Below the pieces are notes generated by a model. That model worked only from the letters and a program-made list of their open reading frames with translations, was not told where the DNA came from and did no database searches. Of a stretch of DNA of 64,000 nucleotides, positions 33,895-44,257 are shown in pieces; position 1 is the stretch's first letter, and each line of letters opens with the position of its first letter. The position numbers were made by a program, and so were the translations under genes. Source of the stretch: Puccinellia tenuiflora (taxonomy: Eukaryota; Streptophyta; Magnoliopsida; Poales; Poaceae); the NCBI GenBank assembly GCA_012064385.1, contig QRDG01000533.1, forward strand, positions 1,613,149 to 1,677,148, written 5' to 3'.

Positions 33895-36800
33895 CGCCCC
33901 AACCCCAGAACTATACAGTGAAACATTGTGTAACCGGTCATGCTACACAATCGAGGGTTACTGGGTTTACAAATCCCAGGCCAAAACTCATTGGCAGGTG
34001 TGCTCGGAATGGATCATCGGCACACAACACCTCGATCATGCCATAAGCTCAGACATCACTTTCACGTATAGTAAAGAGGCCAAGACTGCGGAACAACTGG
34101 CACATCACAGACTCTACGACACAAGAGATCATAGTTCAACTCATATATGAGAAAGATAGAAAAAGTCACAATCAGAGGTCACAGACCCATCATTACATCA
34201 AGCGGAAGCAAATATAGTTGTCTAACAACAAGATCCAAATTATGGCCTAAGAGGCCTACAATAACATATCCCAGCCAGCCTGTTCCGAGATGTCCCAAGC
34301 TGCCACCTGGGAACCCCAGACTACTCGTCGATGTCAATAAAGAACCCACCTTCCAGTTCGGTGACGTCCTCCTCTAAAACAAATAATAATCAACAAAGCA
34401 AGGCTGAGTACGACGTACTCGCAAGAATTAGTAGGGCGATATAGGCCCAATGCTGACGGAGGCTCTAATGCTGTATAATGTAGCTGATTTTGCATAAAGC
34501 TAGTTTTCCGAAAAGAGATAAGAGAGTAAACTTTCGTCTGCGGTTCTCAACGAACCATTTGTAACCAGAAGCATCTCATCTCCACCAAGGCACTCCCTCG
34601 AATCACCCTCGAGGAAATGAACCTTTACCACACGTTGATTATGCAACCTCTAGCTGCCATATCAATTAAGTTAATGTTCTCTATGATCTTATCATCTATT
34701 CCCAAGTCGTCCATAACCGCGGACACGGCTTTTCGAAAAGATTTAAACCCTGCAGGGGTGTACTGTCTTTAACCATTGGTATCGTCCGGCTCACCTGATT
34801 GGCCCTCTTCCGGGGAAGGCCGGCGAGTGGGCGCGGTTAAACCTTTACCTCGCGTGAGACTATCCAAGAGTCATCTGTGGCGACAGGACAAGTTTACCCA
34901 GCCTATTTCAGCACCTGCCCCCATCGCCACTTCCTAAACACCACCATCCTCATCAGTTTTTTTTCCGCTCACACACACGGCAAATGGAAATAGCAAACTA
35001 GAGGACCCTTGGATATGCCCGCACAAGTTATTCAGTTAGTAAGGAGCCCATACCCCCACCAATGGAAGCACGCTCGTCTTGGTTCAAGAGGTAAAGAACT
35101 CGCACCTAGGGGCAGGAATGAGACAAAACACCATCCCGATGGCAACTCATCCAAGCCTTCTTAGCATTTTAATTTAGCATCTCGATTAACCACCAAGTCC
35201 GCGTCATTCCATCAACATCAACAATTATGGACTTTAAACAACGGACATAACTAGTATTTGACTAAGCATGGCTAAGCATATAAACAACAATTATAATTTG
35301 TATCCGGCCAACACATCAACCCTAGAGTTCATAGGAGGGGAAAGCATGTGATGTTTCAGGGGATAAACATGCATTCATAGGATACTATAGTACTTGATCA
35401 AAAGTGGCATTTGAATCGCATGCAATATTATGGTGGATAAAATAAGTTTATAAAACAGTAGGATGCTAGATGCCAAGAAGGTTAGGTTATCTCTTGCCTT
35501 GCTGATAGTACTGGGCGCGTTGATCGTCGAGGTATTGTGGTGGAACCTCGACTCCTGAATCTAATGAAACACAACAATAACAGGAAACGAAATAAATAAC
35601 ACGAATACAAGGTGCAATGCACAATCATGATGAGATGGTCAATTTATGCACTGAAATCATATTGGGCATGTCCCACAAGTTAAATGGAACCCCTAAAATA
35701 AATATCGCAATTAACGGGTCAAAACTCCATATTTAACTTAGTGAATTAAGCATTTATTCAAAATGTCCAGTACTGAAATATGGGGTCTACATGCATGAAA
35801 ATGACATGGTTAGATAGGTATTATTCCACTGATCAATTTGGTACTTCGTTTGCAATTTTTCGATTAACGATGAATAAATGGTGATTTAAACGGTTATGCA
35901 ACTTAAATCATTTTAACCAATTCGATAATGACATCAAAGGAAAAGTTGGTTACTTGCTGTGAACTTAACATAGATAGATAGCATTTGAGTTGCTGATCAA
36001 ATTGATATATCATTGGCAATTTTTGAATTAATATTCATCAAGTTATGATATTTTCAATACTTGATTTAATTCTGCCATTTTATTTATTTTTAATAAACAG
36101 CACCAATATTAAATCTAAAATTCCCTCAAATGATATAAACTTGTAGATCATTGTTCACTGAACATTTTGAGAGCTTATTCATAATTTTTGGATGAGTAGA
36201 ACTTAAGTTATGCAATTTCCAAATTTGAATTAAATCTGCCATCTCTGTTTTTATTAAATACAGGCAATTTATTTTGGTCAATTAATTCTACCAATGGCAA
36301 TAACAGATGGACATTTTCTTCCTGAGCATTTTGGTATATTATTTGCATTTTTTGGACTTATGGTTCAAAAGATATGCAATTTCAAAGTTTAACACATATT
36401 CTGTCTATTTGTTTTAATTCCAGAAATTGCCGAAACGTTTTGTACCCGGGCTGTGCTAGCCACGGTGGCTGACTATCCGGGCCCATGCCATGCTGGCGTC
36501 CACCTGGCGGGGTGGCCCACGGGTGGTTTGACCCGGGTGCGGGGATGCCACGACCGGCATCGCACGACGGTGACCGGCGGCAACGGCGAGGACGGATCCG
36601 TCGCCAGAGGACGCATACGGCCTAGCTACGGGGCGCGCTAGATGCGCCCTTCTACGGGGAGCCCAGAACGGGCGGCGCCGCCACGTGACGGTCGCCGGAA
36701 CGACGTGCACGACGGAGACAGGCGGCGGCCGACGGCGACTAGCACGGACACAAGGATCTAGGGGGGGGGGGGAAGAAGAGGACGGGGAGGTCCGGGAGAA

Positions 36801-37662
36801 TCGCCTGCTCACCCTGAGTCCGGTGGTGCTGATGGCGAGGCCGGAGAGGGAAGGGAACGGTGGCGATTCGTCGAAGATGGCGGCGGCAGAGCTGGAGAGG
36901 AAGAAGACGACGGCGTCGATCCGGGGCTCCAAGCTCCGATTGCTCCTAACCGAAGGACGAAGACGACGAGGCGAAGACGATGGCGTCCTCAGCTGGTCTC
37001 GAGGAGGCTCTGGTCGACGGCGATGCGACGGCAGCATCCAGTTAGGTCACGGCCATGGTGGGTTGGCGGCTAGGGTTTCTGCACGGGGGGAAAAGGAGGG
37101 GGAGGAGGAGCAGCACGTCGAGGGGGTCCTTCTTAACCTCCAGGGGGGGCGCAGCGAGGGAGGCAGCAGGGGAGGCCACGGCGGCCATGGCGCGGCAGTG
37201 TTGCCACTGTCGCCCACAGTGAAGATGGCATTTTGCAGAAACCCCCCCTGCCCCATTTCTTCTTTTTTGTTTTCCTTTTAAATTTGAAAACAACACCCTT
37301 TGCCAATTTATTTGAGGCATTGAAACAATTTTATAAATTATGAAAATATTTATGTAGCCTCCCCATAACATTTATTAACTCCACAAAAATTGGTGTTGCA
37401 AAATAAAAAGGTTTGATCACCAATTGGTCATAGGGTCTGAATAAGGCAACTTTTAATAATTTTCAAAATCCATTTACTTGGGGTATTTAAACATTTCCAA
37501 AATAAGTGAAATTATTCATGGAGGCTCCCAATAATATAATGAAGCTCCCCATATTTTTATTTGGAACTTGGTTTCAAATTAAGAATTGGTTTAACTCAAT
37601 TTTGAAGTCCCAATTTATTTAATTGTTTGGCAAGGATTTGACTTTGCCAATTATTTAATTGT
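33895..37662 (-). mobile_element. Reversed chromovirus LTR, truncated (LTR-f)
   Basis: On the plus strand it starts 'tgtagcgccccaacccc', the reverse complement of the LTR 3' end, and runs through all blocks of the family. About 240 bp of the LTR 5' end are missing at 37662. A poly-G run (36764 on) sits next to the exon-1 donor. It is closest to the Chr1 subfamily by the exon sequences. No primer site or tract adjoins it, so it is a solo or remnant LTR. Confidence 0.88.
34321..36813 (-). other. Putative LTR-embedded micro-gene (LTR-f copy, minus)
   Basis: Exon 1 ends at 36813 (CTCAGG|GTGAGC); exon 2 at 35560-35498 (63 nt, DSGVEVPPQYLDDQ..) with acceptor 'tttcattag' and GC donor AAG|GCAAGAG; exon 3 at 34373-34321 (53 nt, EEDVTELEGGFFIDIDE, TAG). 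Same lengths and phases as the plus-strand copies. Confidence 0.5.
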
Positions 37663-37768
37663 AGCTGTCTGATTCTATCGGCAATTGAGCTAAGACGATG
37701 AAACATGCTCTATATACTGATCTGTGATGAAATAAGTAAAAGTGAAAAGTTGAGATCAAGGGGGAGAA
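37663..37768 (+). other. Copia 3' end with polypurine tract
   Basis: Short non-coding sequence ending 'gatcaagggggagaa' immediately before the copia LTR at 37769; 'aagggggaga' is the usual copia polypurine tract. Confidence 0.75.
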
Positions 37769-38148
37769 TGTTAGGTTGATCTCCACACGCGTGAGTCCAA
37801 CGACGCACCGTGACCCCATGATCGCGCCCTGATCGGGGGCGTCCAACCAAACCATGGTTGGTGGGCCCCTGTTGCACTGCCTATATAAAGAGGTGGGGGC
37901 CGGCGGCACTCAGTACGAGGTTTACCGGTGCGCCAAGCACCCCACCGACACCCCTACCGATCTAGGGTTTTTGGCAGGAGCAACGGGAAGCACCACCATC
38001 TACACCGCCACTCTCTGCCATCGTCGGCCATCTCCACCATGGCCGGCACTCCGGGTTCGTGCTGCTAGAGGAGAAGGTACCTCAATTATCTCTCCTCCCT
38101 CTGTGCTACTCGTTTGATCTACCCTAGATGATCCTAAGGGACTCAACA
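37769..38148 (+). mobile_element. Copia LTR (380 bp) flanked by tract on the left and primer site on the right
   Basis: Starts 'tgttaggttgatc' and ends 'gactcaaca'. It contains 'ctatataaag', a TATA box, at 37881-37890. Left neighbour is a polypurine tract (as before a 3' LTR), right neighbour a primer site (as after a 5' LTR). A single integrated element never shows this; a one-LTR circle or a tandem recombinant does. Confidence 0.85.
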
Positions 38149-38149
38149 A

Positions 38150-38161
38150 TGGTATCAGAGC
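38150..38161 (+). other. Copia primer-binding site
   Basis: TGGTATCAGAGC, match to initiator-Met tRNA, one base after the LTR. Confidence 0.9.
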
Positions 38162-39194
38162 CATCTAGGGTTCTAGATTCTTCGGTAGCAAAGAAACAGA
38201 AAAGAAAAGGAAAAGAAAAAGGATCCCCTCCCTGGAACCCTAGATCGAATCAAAGAAGAGGGCAAAGGGAAAAGAAAAGAACTTACCGGAGGGCCTCGGG
38301 CTCACCGGCAAAGTGCGCCGCCGTCTCGGCCGCGCCGTTCCTCTCGATCTCCATGCGCATCGGCGAGCCGAGGCATGGAGAAGAAGAACTCGGCCAGATC
38401 GAAGGGCACCGCGCCGCGGTCACTGCCGAAAGTTGAACCCCTCTGGGGGAAAGAGAAACGCCACCCCTCGGGGGGCAAAGGGCGCCACCGCTACACCGCT
38501 TGACGGCGGCGCGTTCTCCTTTAGGAGCCAGCGCGCATCGGCAAGGGGAGAAGCAGGGGCGCCATCCTTCGCTCCGTCGTCGTCCTTCGCGTCGGCATGG
38601 AATGGAGTGAGAAAGAAAGATGGGGGAAAGGGGGAAGCTCGGGACAGTGGCGTCCTTCGCCGTCTCAAGCGGCCGGCGGCCGTCGCTCGGCCGTCGCTCG
38701 GTCCCTAACCCTAATCGCCGCCGCTGCGGACAGAGGAGCGCGGGGGCGAGAGAGAGAAACAAATGGAGCTAGGGCTTCGCGGGGGCCGATGCGGGGACGG
38801 TTTTATTCCGCCGATCTGCGCGGAGGGCCATCGGATCTGGCTCGAATGGCTGGGATTGAAACCCTAGCGCGTCCCCAGGCCAGACGGGCCGAAAGTGGAG
38901 TGGCCATGGGCCGCAGAGGCCAGTTACGCACTGCGCTGGCGCGGCACGTAGGCAGGTGGGCTGTGGGCCAAAAGTGAAAGGCCATGGGCTTGCCCATTCG
39001 ATTTGACAGAAAAGTTTTTCCAGTGTTATTATTTATTTATTTTTTCCGAAGCTTTATTATTTGTTTTTTGTTCAAAATTTGGACAAATTTCAACTAGTTT
39101 TTCCTATTCAAAATTATCCAACGAGATTTTGTTTTAGGAAACAGAAAAGTAAAAGAAATGCTTTTGTAGAGTATAAAGTTCATGGTTTTTTTTA
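38162..39194 (+). other. Copia leader with GC-rich gene-like block
   Basis: 38290-38990 is GC-rich with minus-strand frames (for example 38762-38283) ending next to a good minus-strand donor CCG|GTAAGTTC at about 38282, and 'ccctaaccctaat' plus 'aaaccctagcg' phrases typical of cereal first exons. It may be a captured first exon lying antisense in the leader. No protein family recognised. 39000-39194 is AT-rich. Confidence 0.4.
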
Positions 39195-39650
39195 TTTCAT
39201 GTTTTTCCGCTGCAAATAGAGAAATGTGCTCTCCTTTTAAATTCAAAAGGTCAAAAGAATTAAAAGTAAGAATTAAATTTTAAGAGGAGCATGTTAAAGT
39301 GATTATTGTAATGTTTATGATTCTGTTAAAGTTTTCACTGAGAAAATTTGTTTAGAGATCAAAAGAAAAGACATACAGATTCCGCTGTGAATTTGTTAAA
39401 GTTTTCACTGAGAAAATTTGTTTAATTAAATTTTAATTAAAGATCTAAACAAATTCACGGCGGAATCTGTATGTCTTTTCTTTTGATCTCTAAACAAATT
39501 TTCTCAGTGAAAACTTTAACAGAATCATAAACATTACAATAATCACTTTAACATGCTCCTCTTAAAATTTAATCCTTACTTTTAATTCTTTTGACCTTTT
39601 GAATTTAAAAGGAGAGCACATTTCTCTATTTGCAGCGGAAAAACATGAAA
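39195..39650. repeat. Large inverted repeat, arms about 203 bp
   Basis: Left arm 39195-39397 ('tttcatgtttttccgctgc' to 'gctgtgaatttgtt') is repeated in reverse complement at 39448-39650 with very few mismatches, around a 50-base AT-rich loop. A 30-base direct repeat ('gttaaagttttcactgagaaaatttgttta') occurs in the left arm and again in the loop. The arms are copia leader sequence, so the right arm is an inverted duplicate. Confidence 0.9.
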
Positions 39651-39657
39651 CTAAATT

Positions 39658-40004
39658 AGAGCCTTGGCGGTGACGAGGGCGTCGTGACGAGCCTGTGCGT
39701 CCGCTGAGAGAAGTGTGCAGGACTGGCTCTTGGTGCCTTGCTGACCTTTGTCGGTGCAGACACCATCGCTCTTCTCTCCGATAGTGGGATCCTTTCCGGC
39801 GTTGCCGCCGATGCTCTTCTCCCCTCCAGCCCCCTCGCCGCTCCGGATGTTGCCACCCGCTCCATCCGGCACCTCCCTCTCCGGAGGCGGTGGAGGAGGA
39901 GCATTCTGATTCGCCACTGCGGCACGATGCTCACCAGAAACCTGAGAGCGCGTGGGAGAGACCGGCTTGGACGCCACGACGTCGGGCTTCTTCTTCGGCA
40001 GCAT
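39658..40004 (-). pseudogene. Tat1 gag, N-terminal part
   Basis: Starts MLPKKKPDVVASKP at ATG 40004; low-complexity proline- and glycine-rich region; ends in LLSADAQARHDALVTAKAL at the CopX junction. The next residues are found at 32027 downward. Upstream on the minus strand are the TatN insertion and the Tat1 primer site. Confidence 0.8.
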
Positions 40005-40042
40005 GGTCGGTGAAGAACTTGAGGTAGATCTCGAAGTCGATG

Positions 40043-40047
40043 AAGAT
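40043..40047. repeat. Target-site duplication of TatN (left, AAGAT)
   Basis: AAGAT here and again at 45044-45048, directly outside the two LTRs. Confidence 0.92.
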
Positions 40048-40500
40048 TGTTGTGGGGTTGCCTTTCGAGTACCCCCACGGTGGTGGTACCTGGGTCACGC
40101 CAGGGAAGGCCCAAGGAAGGCCCAAGAAGGATGATGTGCGGCCCAAGGTAGTCGACATTAGGTCATCAGCTTGATCATCCTGTACGTGCCATCAGCACCG
40201 TTCACCCGAGACCCAGCCTATCATATAAAGGTTGGGAGGGTCCCTCGTCTAGGGTAACCAAGCAACTAGCGAACACCAACTCATAGCCGCCATCTCAAAC
40301 CCTAGCGAGATTGCCATCTCGCCATTGTAGCCACCTTGATCATAATTCCAGACAAGCAGGAGTAGGGTGTTATCCTCCGGGAGCCTGAACCTGGGTAAAT
40401 CGCCCCCTGTTAGCCGTCGTGATCACCAACGTTCATCTTCCTCCACTTCAATCAACCCGGGGTACTCGACCCAGGGATTTGCCGAGCCCTAACCTCGTCA
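40048..40500 (+). mobile_element. TatN 5' LTR (453 bp)
   Basis: 'tgttgtggggttgcc' to 'aacctcgtca'; TATA-like 'catataaag' near 40221. Followed at once by the primer site. Confidence 0.93.
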
Positions 40501-40501
40501 A

Positions 40502-40520
40502 TTGGCGCCGTCTGTGGGAA
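40502..40520 (+). other. TatN primer-binding site
   Basis: TTGGCGCCGTCTGTGGGAA, the primer site common in grass Tat and Athila elements, one base after the LTR. Confidence 0.88.
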
Positions 40521-40538
40521 AGAACGAGCGTTGGAACC

Positions 40539-41756
40539 ATGGTCGCTCCGGCTCCATCAACCTTGAAGACCGACGCCTGCACCAGGGAGCCAGTCCGGTC
40601 CAGCTCCCTCGAGTACGTCAGCCACCCGCCGGCTCATCGCTCGGCGTACGCTGAACTGAGTGAAGGTACGTGGATCACGTTTGGTACCATGCGTTACCTC
40701 ATAAACAGCTACGGAACACTCCGATCTACGGTGGCCGCGCTACGCGCGGAGGCGACACCCGCGTCTGCATCAACTACGTCGACCACGCCCTCACCTGCCG
40801 TGGAGATCGCATCTGCTGCGAATGCAGCGATCGCATCTTCGACTGCCGCGAAGATCGCATCTGCTTCGACTACAACGACTGCGTCATCACCTGCCGTGAT
40901 CGCATCTACCGCGACTACGGCGATCGCGTCGTCAACTGCCGCGAAGATCGCGCCCGCCTCGACTGCACCAATGGCCCCCATGGCAAAAATCGTGCCCAAC
41001 GCGACCACGACACCCGCACCTCCGGCTGCCAAGGAGATCGCATCGGCGGTGACCCCTGCGCGGATCAAGTCTACTCCGACTACCTTGGTCGCGTCGCGGG
41101 CAAGGCCAAGATCTACATCGACTCCGACTACGTCGGCCACGCCTTCGCGTCGCGAAATCATCCGCAAGCCAATCGCACCCGCGTTGACGACGGCGACTCA
41201 ACTCCTCGCATCTGCGGTGAAGGCCGCGAAATTCTGCGGAAAGAACCTCAACGGCAACTGTGGTACCCACCACGTTGGAGCCATTTTCGACTCCGAGCAC
41301 GGCTCGGACGAAGGAAGCAGCAGTGGAAGCATCAGCCCCACTTCCCGGGTTTACCCCGCACAAGTTTACATGACCGGCCCGGTGCGGGCCAACGGCGATG
41401 AACCCGCATATCCACTGGAGGTGGTCATGCCGGATCAGACACGGCTCACCATCACCCGCGACATGGCAATCAGAACCCTGAAGCACGTCGAGGAGGGCAC
41501 ATACCCCCCACCAGACGCACCCCGAGAGGACCTTTTGGCGGTCCAGTATCTGCTGCGGAAAGAAGGCGAACGACTCCGCGCAGAGAAGGCCGAGCTGCTC
41601 CGACGCAATGAGGAAGCCGACACGGCGAGTGCCAGGAGGGCCGCGTATTCTCCAGCTCCGCGACCCGCTTCGCCATGCTCTCCTTCTCGCCTGTGGATCA
41701 CCGGAGCAAAGTCAACAATGAAGATAGTCGCAGCACCTCTCGAACACAAGGGTTAG
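40539..41756 (+). CDS. TatN gag-like protein with Ala/Ser/Ile repeats
   Basis: An intact 405-residue frame; ATG 40539 is the first after the primer site (19 bases beyond it), MVAPAPSTLKTD. Residues about 70-230 are imperfect repeats of the type IASSTAAKIASAS (DNA words 'gcgatcgcatcttcgactgc', about 40770-41100). The C-terminal part reads YPLEVVMPDQTRLTITRDMA and ends in a charged, probably coiled-coil EGERLRAEKAELLRRNEEAD. No zinc knuckle and no recognisable capsid motif, so the gag label rests on position. The last 290 bp overlap the final exon and intron of the antisense gene in opposite direction. Confidence 0.6.
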   Translation: MVAPAPSTLKTDACTREPVRSSSLEYVSHPPAHRSAYAELSEGTWITFGTMRYLINSYGTLRSTVAALRAEATPASASTTSTTPSPAVEIASAANAAIASSTAAKIASASTTTTASSPAVIASTATTAIASSTAAKIAPASTAPMAPMAKIVPNATTTPAPPAAKEIASAVTPARIKSTPTTLVASRARPRSTSTPTTSATPSRREIIRKPIAPALTTATQLLASAVKAAKFCGKNLNGNCGTHHVGAIFDSEHGSDEGSSSGSISPTSRVYPAQVYMTGPVRANGDEPAYPLEVVMPDQTRLTITRDMAIRTLKHVEEGTYPPPDAPREDLLAVQYLLRKEGERLRAEKAELLRRNEEADTASARRAAYSPAPRPASPCSPSRLWITGAKSTMKIVAAPLEHKG

Positions 41757-43646
41757 TACTTACTGTTAGCTTGCTCCAAAGCAGCGTGGAGTTGATCTTT
41801 TTCCTTCTCCATTCGCACGAAGGCTGCGGCTCCCTCCATCAGCTGGCGACAAAACGGCTGTGGAAAGAACAAGACATCAATCTGTGCCCGACTATTCTAG
41901 TCACGCACATCTTCGGGGGCTACTCCCATCGGGAGCGCTGTTCGCGCACCCGATACAGATCTTGCAGACTGAGGTAAAGCACACTTACATGCTCAAGCAA
42001 TCCAGCGTCCACCGAGGTCGCATCAACAGTCTTCTCTGGCACGGAGGAAGTCGAAGCCTTCAAGGTCGACGCATCACCCGCCTGTGGCTCCTCTTCGGTC
42101 GACTTCGCGGTCTGCTCGAACACGGGAGCAGAAGTGTGCTCCATCTCTGGAGGCGAAGAACCAACAGCGCCAGTACGGTTGCTGCAACAAGATAATTCAA
42201 TTTCAGATACTCGCAAAGGCAAAAAGGGCACTCGACAGAACAAGGTGATGGTTTCAAGACTAACCTGGTGACGTCCTGATCATCATCGCTGCCCAGGGAG
42301 ACGGAGGGCATCCTCGCGAACCCAACCGGCGGCGCAGAGCTAAGGGGAGGCACGACCAAAGGCTCTGTCGGGTCGCTCGTGTGCCTAGCACCCGAGGACA
42401 ACTCGCTCGCCTCGTCCACGTCCTCCACCTCCACTTGCTTTGCGGGTGACGAAGTCAAAGCAGACTCGCCACTCTTTCGCCTTTGCTGCTTCTGCAGCGG
42501 CTCTTCGTCTTCATCATCCTCCTCCACCTCTTCGCTCGGAGAGTTAGCGGAAGGGAGTTCATCGTCATCATCCTCGTCCTCCTTCAAGATCTCTGCCTCT
42601 TCGTGAGGACCGTTCTCCATCAGCGGAGGAAGGCTGACAAAGCTGGAGCGACCCTGTCAAAAATTCGGGTCAGACAAAAGAAAATTTCGACAGAACATAC
42701 AAGACAGAAGCACAACAAAAAGGAAGCTCACCTCAGGCACTGGGTTGTTCGGCCCATACGGCTTCACTGGGCACTTCATGTTGCACGTATCGGCGGCTCG
42801 GAGGCTGGTGATGCTCCTCACCTTCGACTCGACTTCTTCGTCGCCAAGTTCATCGCCGGTTTCGTGCGCCCACATCGGGTGGACGCGAGAACGGAGCGGT
42901 TGCACCCAAAGCCTGAAGAAGGTGGCAATCAGATGCACCCCACCTGTCTCGCGCCCAAGGGTCTTCAGAAGATCGCGGAGGAGCGCCAGCAGCGGTTTGG
43001 TCGCCTCCCTGTCTTCCTTCGACAGCGGGTGCGTCCACGCATTCGTCTTCTGCAACGCGCGATCAGCTGCGAAGTCAGGAAGGCCTTCTTGGTCGCACTT
43101 GACATAGAACCATTTCTTCCGCCAGTTCTGGACGGAGTCGGACTTCTTTATTTGGAAGTACGTGGTGTCGCCACGCACTTGGATGCCGAAGCCGCCGACT
43201 GGGTAGACCTTCTTCGACTTCCCAACGTTCCTCTTGATGAGGAACAGCGACTTCCAGAGAAGCCAGTTGGGAGAGATTCCCAAAAAGCACTCGCAGAGCA
43301 CGATAAAGCTCGCGATCCTCAAGACACTATTGGGAGTCAGATCGTGGATCTGAATCCCATAAGCATACATGAGACCACGAACAAAATCATGGATGGGGAA
43401 CCCGAAACCCCGTGGAAGGAACTCCACGAAGCAGACGCGTTCCCCATCGCGAGGGGAGGGGAGTACCTCTTTTCCTGGAGCACGCACGGCCGCCTGGTTC
43501 GCCGGCGGCAGCAGCCCCTGCGCGCGGAGGCTCTCGAGATCGGTCTTCTTCACCGACGACTTTACCCAGTCGCCCTCCACCTTCTTCATGCCCGCATCGG
43601 CAGCGGCGGCGGTGCCCTCGGTGGTCTTCGCTCTTTTCAAGCCCAT
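41470..43646 (-). CDS. Antisense five-exon gene in TatN (PF04195-like protein)
   Basis: Minus-strand exons: 43646-42732, 42653-42265, 42181-41989, 41857-41764, 41690-41470 (stop TGA). Introns of 78, 83, 131 and 73 nt all start GT and end AG (GTGAGC..TTGACAG, GTTAGT..TTGCAG, GTAAGTG..TCCACAG, GTAAGTA..ATCCACAG), with phases 0, 2, 0, 1 that keep one frame: 603 residues. Exon 1 has the 'putative gypsy-type transposon' region (PF04195, by recall): FPIHDFVRGLMYAYGIQIHD, LTPNSVLRIASFIVLCECF. Exon 2 is acidic (EDEDDDDEL) with a basic KQQRRKSG patch; exons 4-5 look coiled-coil. Antisense accessory genes are known in Tat elements such as Grande. TATA box at 43768-43774. No stop or frame break anywhere. 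Exon 5 after about 20 residues may be non-homologous readthrough. Confidence 0.75.
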
Positions 43647-43767
43647 CTTCGCTCGGGAGAGTGGAGAAAGCTCTGGAGAACTGGGCGCAAGGGCAGCAAT
43701 GGAGGAGAGAGCAGTGGAGACGACGGCGAAATGGGGATGGATGAACTGTTCCCCACTACGGTGAAAA

Positions 43768-43774
43768 TTATATA
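43768..43774 (-). promoter_or_regulatory. TATA box of the TatN antisense gene
   Basis: Minus strand TATATAA, 122 bases upstream of the ATG at 43646, with GC-rich flanks ('ccgcgg' just upstream). Position suits a start about 90 bases before the ATG. Confidence 0.6.
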
Positions 43775-44074
43775 CCGCGGGGTCAGTTCATCCTGGCCGT
43801 CCTCCACGAAGCGGCAATTCGAGACAACATCTGGCCGTCCACGTGTCGCGCAGAGATAGCAACCGTCGCCGGTCACGCCGCCCACTACGCGCGGGAATCG
43901 AGGCGCCATCATCACGCCGCGAAAATTTCGCGCCCGGTGGTCAAATCAGTCAAGGCTGGCACTGGGACCACCATGTCACGTCGCATCGGACGCAGAGCAC
44001 GCCAAAAACGTCAGCGCTGACGTCATCTGCGGAGGCGTGGTAAGCCAATGGGCTGATGGAGCACCCGGACAGTT

Positions 44075-44173
44075 CATTCGAGTGCAACAAAAATACAGTA
44101 AGCTCTAAGAGCTGAGTCAACTCGACAAGTCCATTCGACTGCACAAGAAATACAGTAAGCTCCACGAGCTGAG
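44075..44173 (+). repeat. Two-copy direct repeat, period 57
   Basis: Copies 44075-44116 and 44132-44173 share 'cattcga.tgca' and 'aatacagtaagctc' and end 'gagctgag'. Upstream of the antisense gene promoter. Confidence 0.8.
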
Positions 44174-44257
44174 CAAACTTAAGCAGTAAGCCAAACCAGC
44201 CGAGTAAAAAGTAAGTCATGCAAAGCAAGTTGCGACTCCGTCAATCCGAGTACCTTC

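Larger units (their letters stand above)
32028..39657 (+). mobile_element. CopX: rearranged, circularly permuted copia unit inside Tat1 gag
   Basis: Removing 32028-39657 restores an uninterrupted Tat1 gag reading. Order on the plus strand: copia-type AT-rich internal DNA, reversed chromovirus LTR-f, copia 3' end, polypurine tract, one copia LTR, primer site, leader, inverted copy of part of the leader. No LTR flanks the insertion; instead one LTR sits in the middle with tract and primer site on the wrong sides for a normal element. Host bases AGA occur at both junctions (32025-32027, 39658-39660). The left end (14 bases from 32027) recurs at the centre of the inverted repeat (39429-39442), as expected if the ends meet in a circle. 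Confidence 0.65.

Noticed and set aside
33880..33900. 'ctgggggatgta' before LTR-f as a tract plus LTR start of another element
   Set aside because: The sequence after it is the exact reverse complement of the chromovirus LTR 3' end; resemblance is coincidental.
42483..43859. 458-codon plus-strand frame opposite the TatN antisense gene
   Set aside because: Translation is low in recognisable structure, and the minus strand has matching introns, a TATA box and a known family motif. Considered an antisense shadow.
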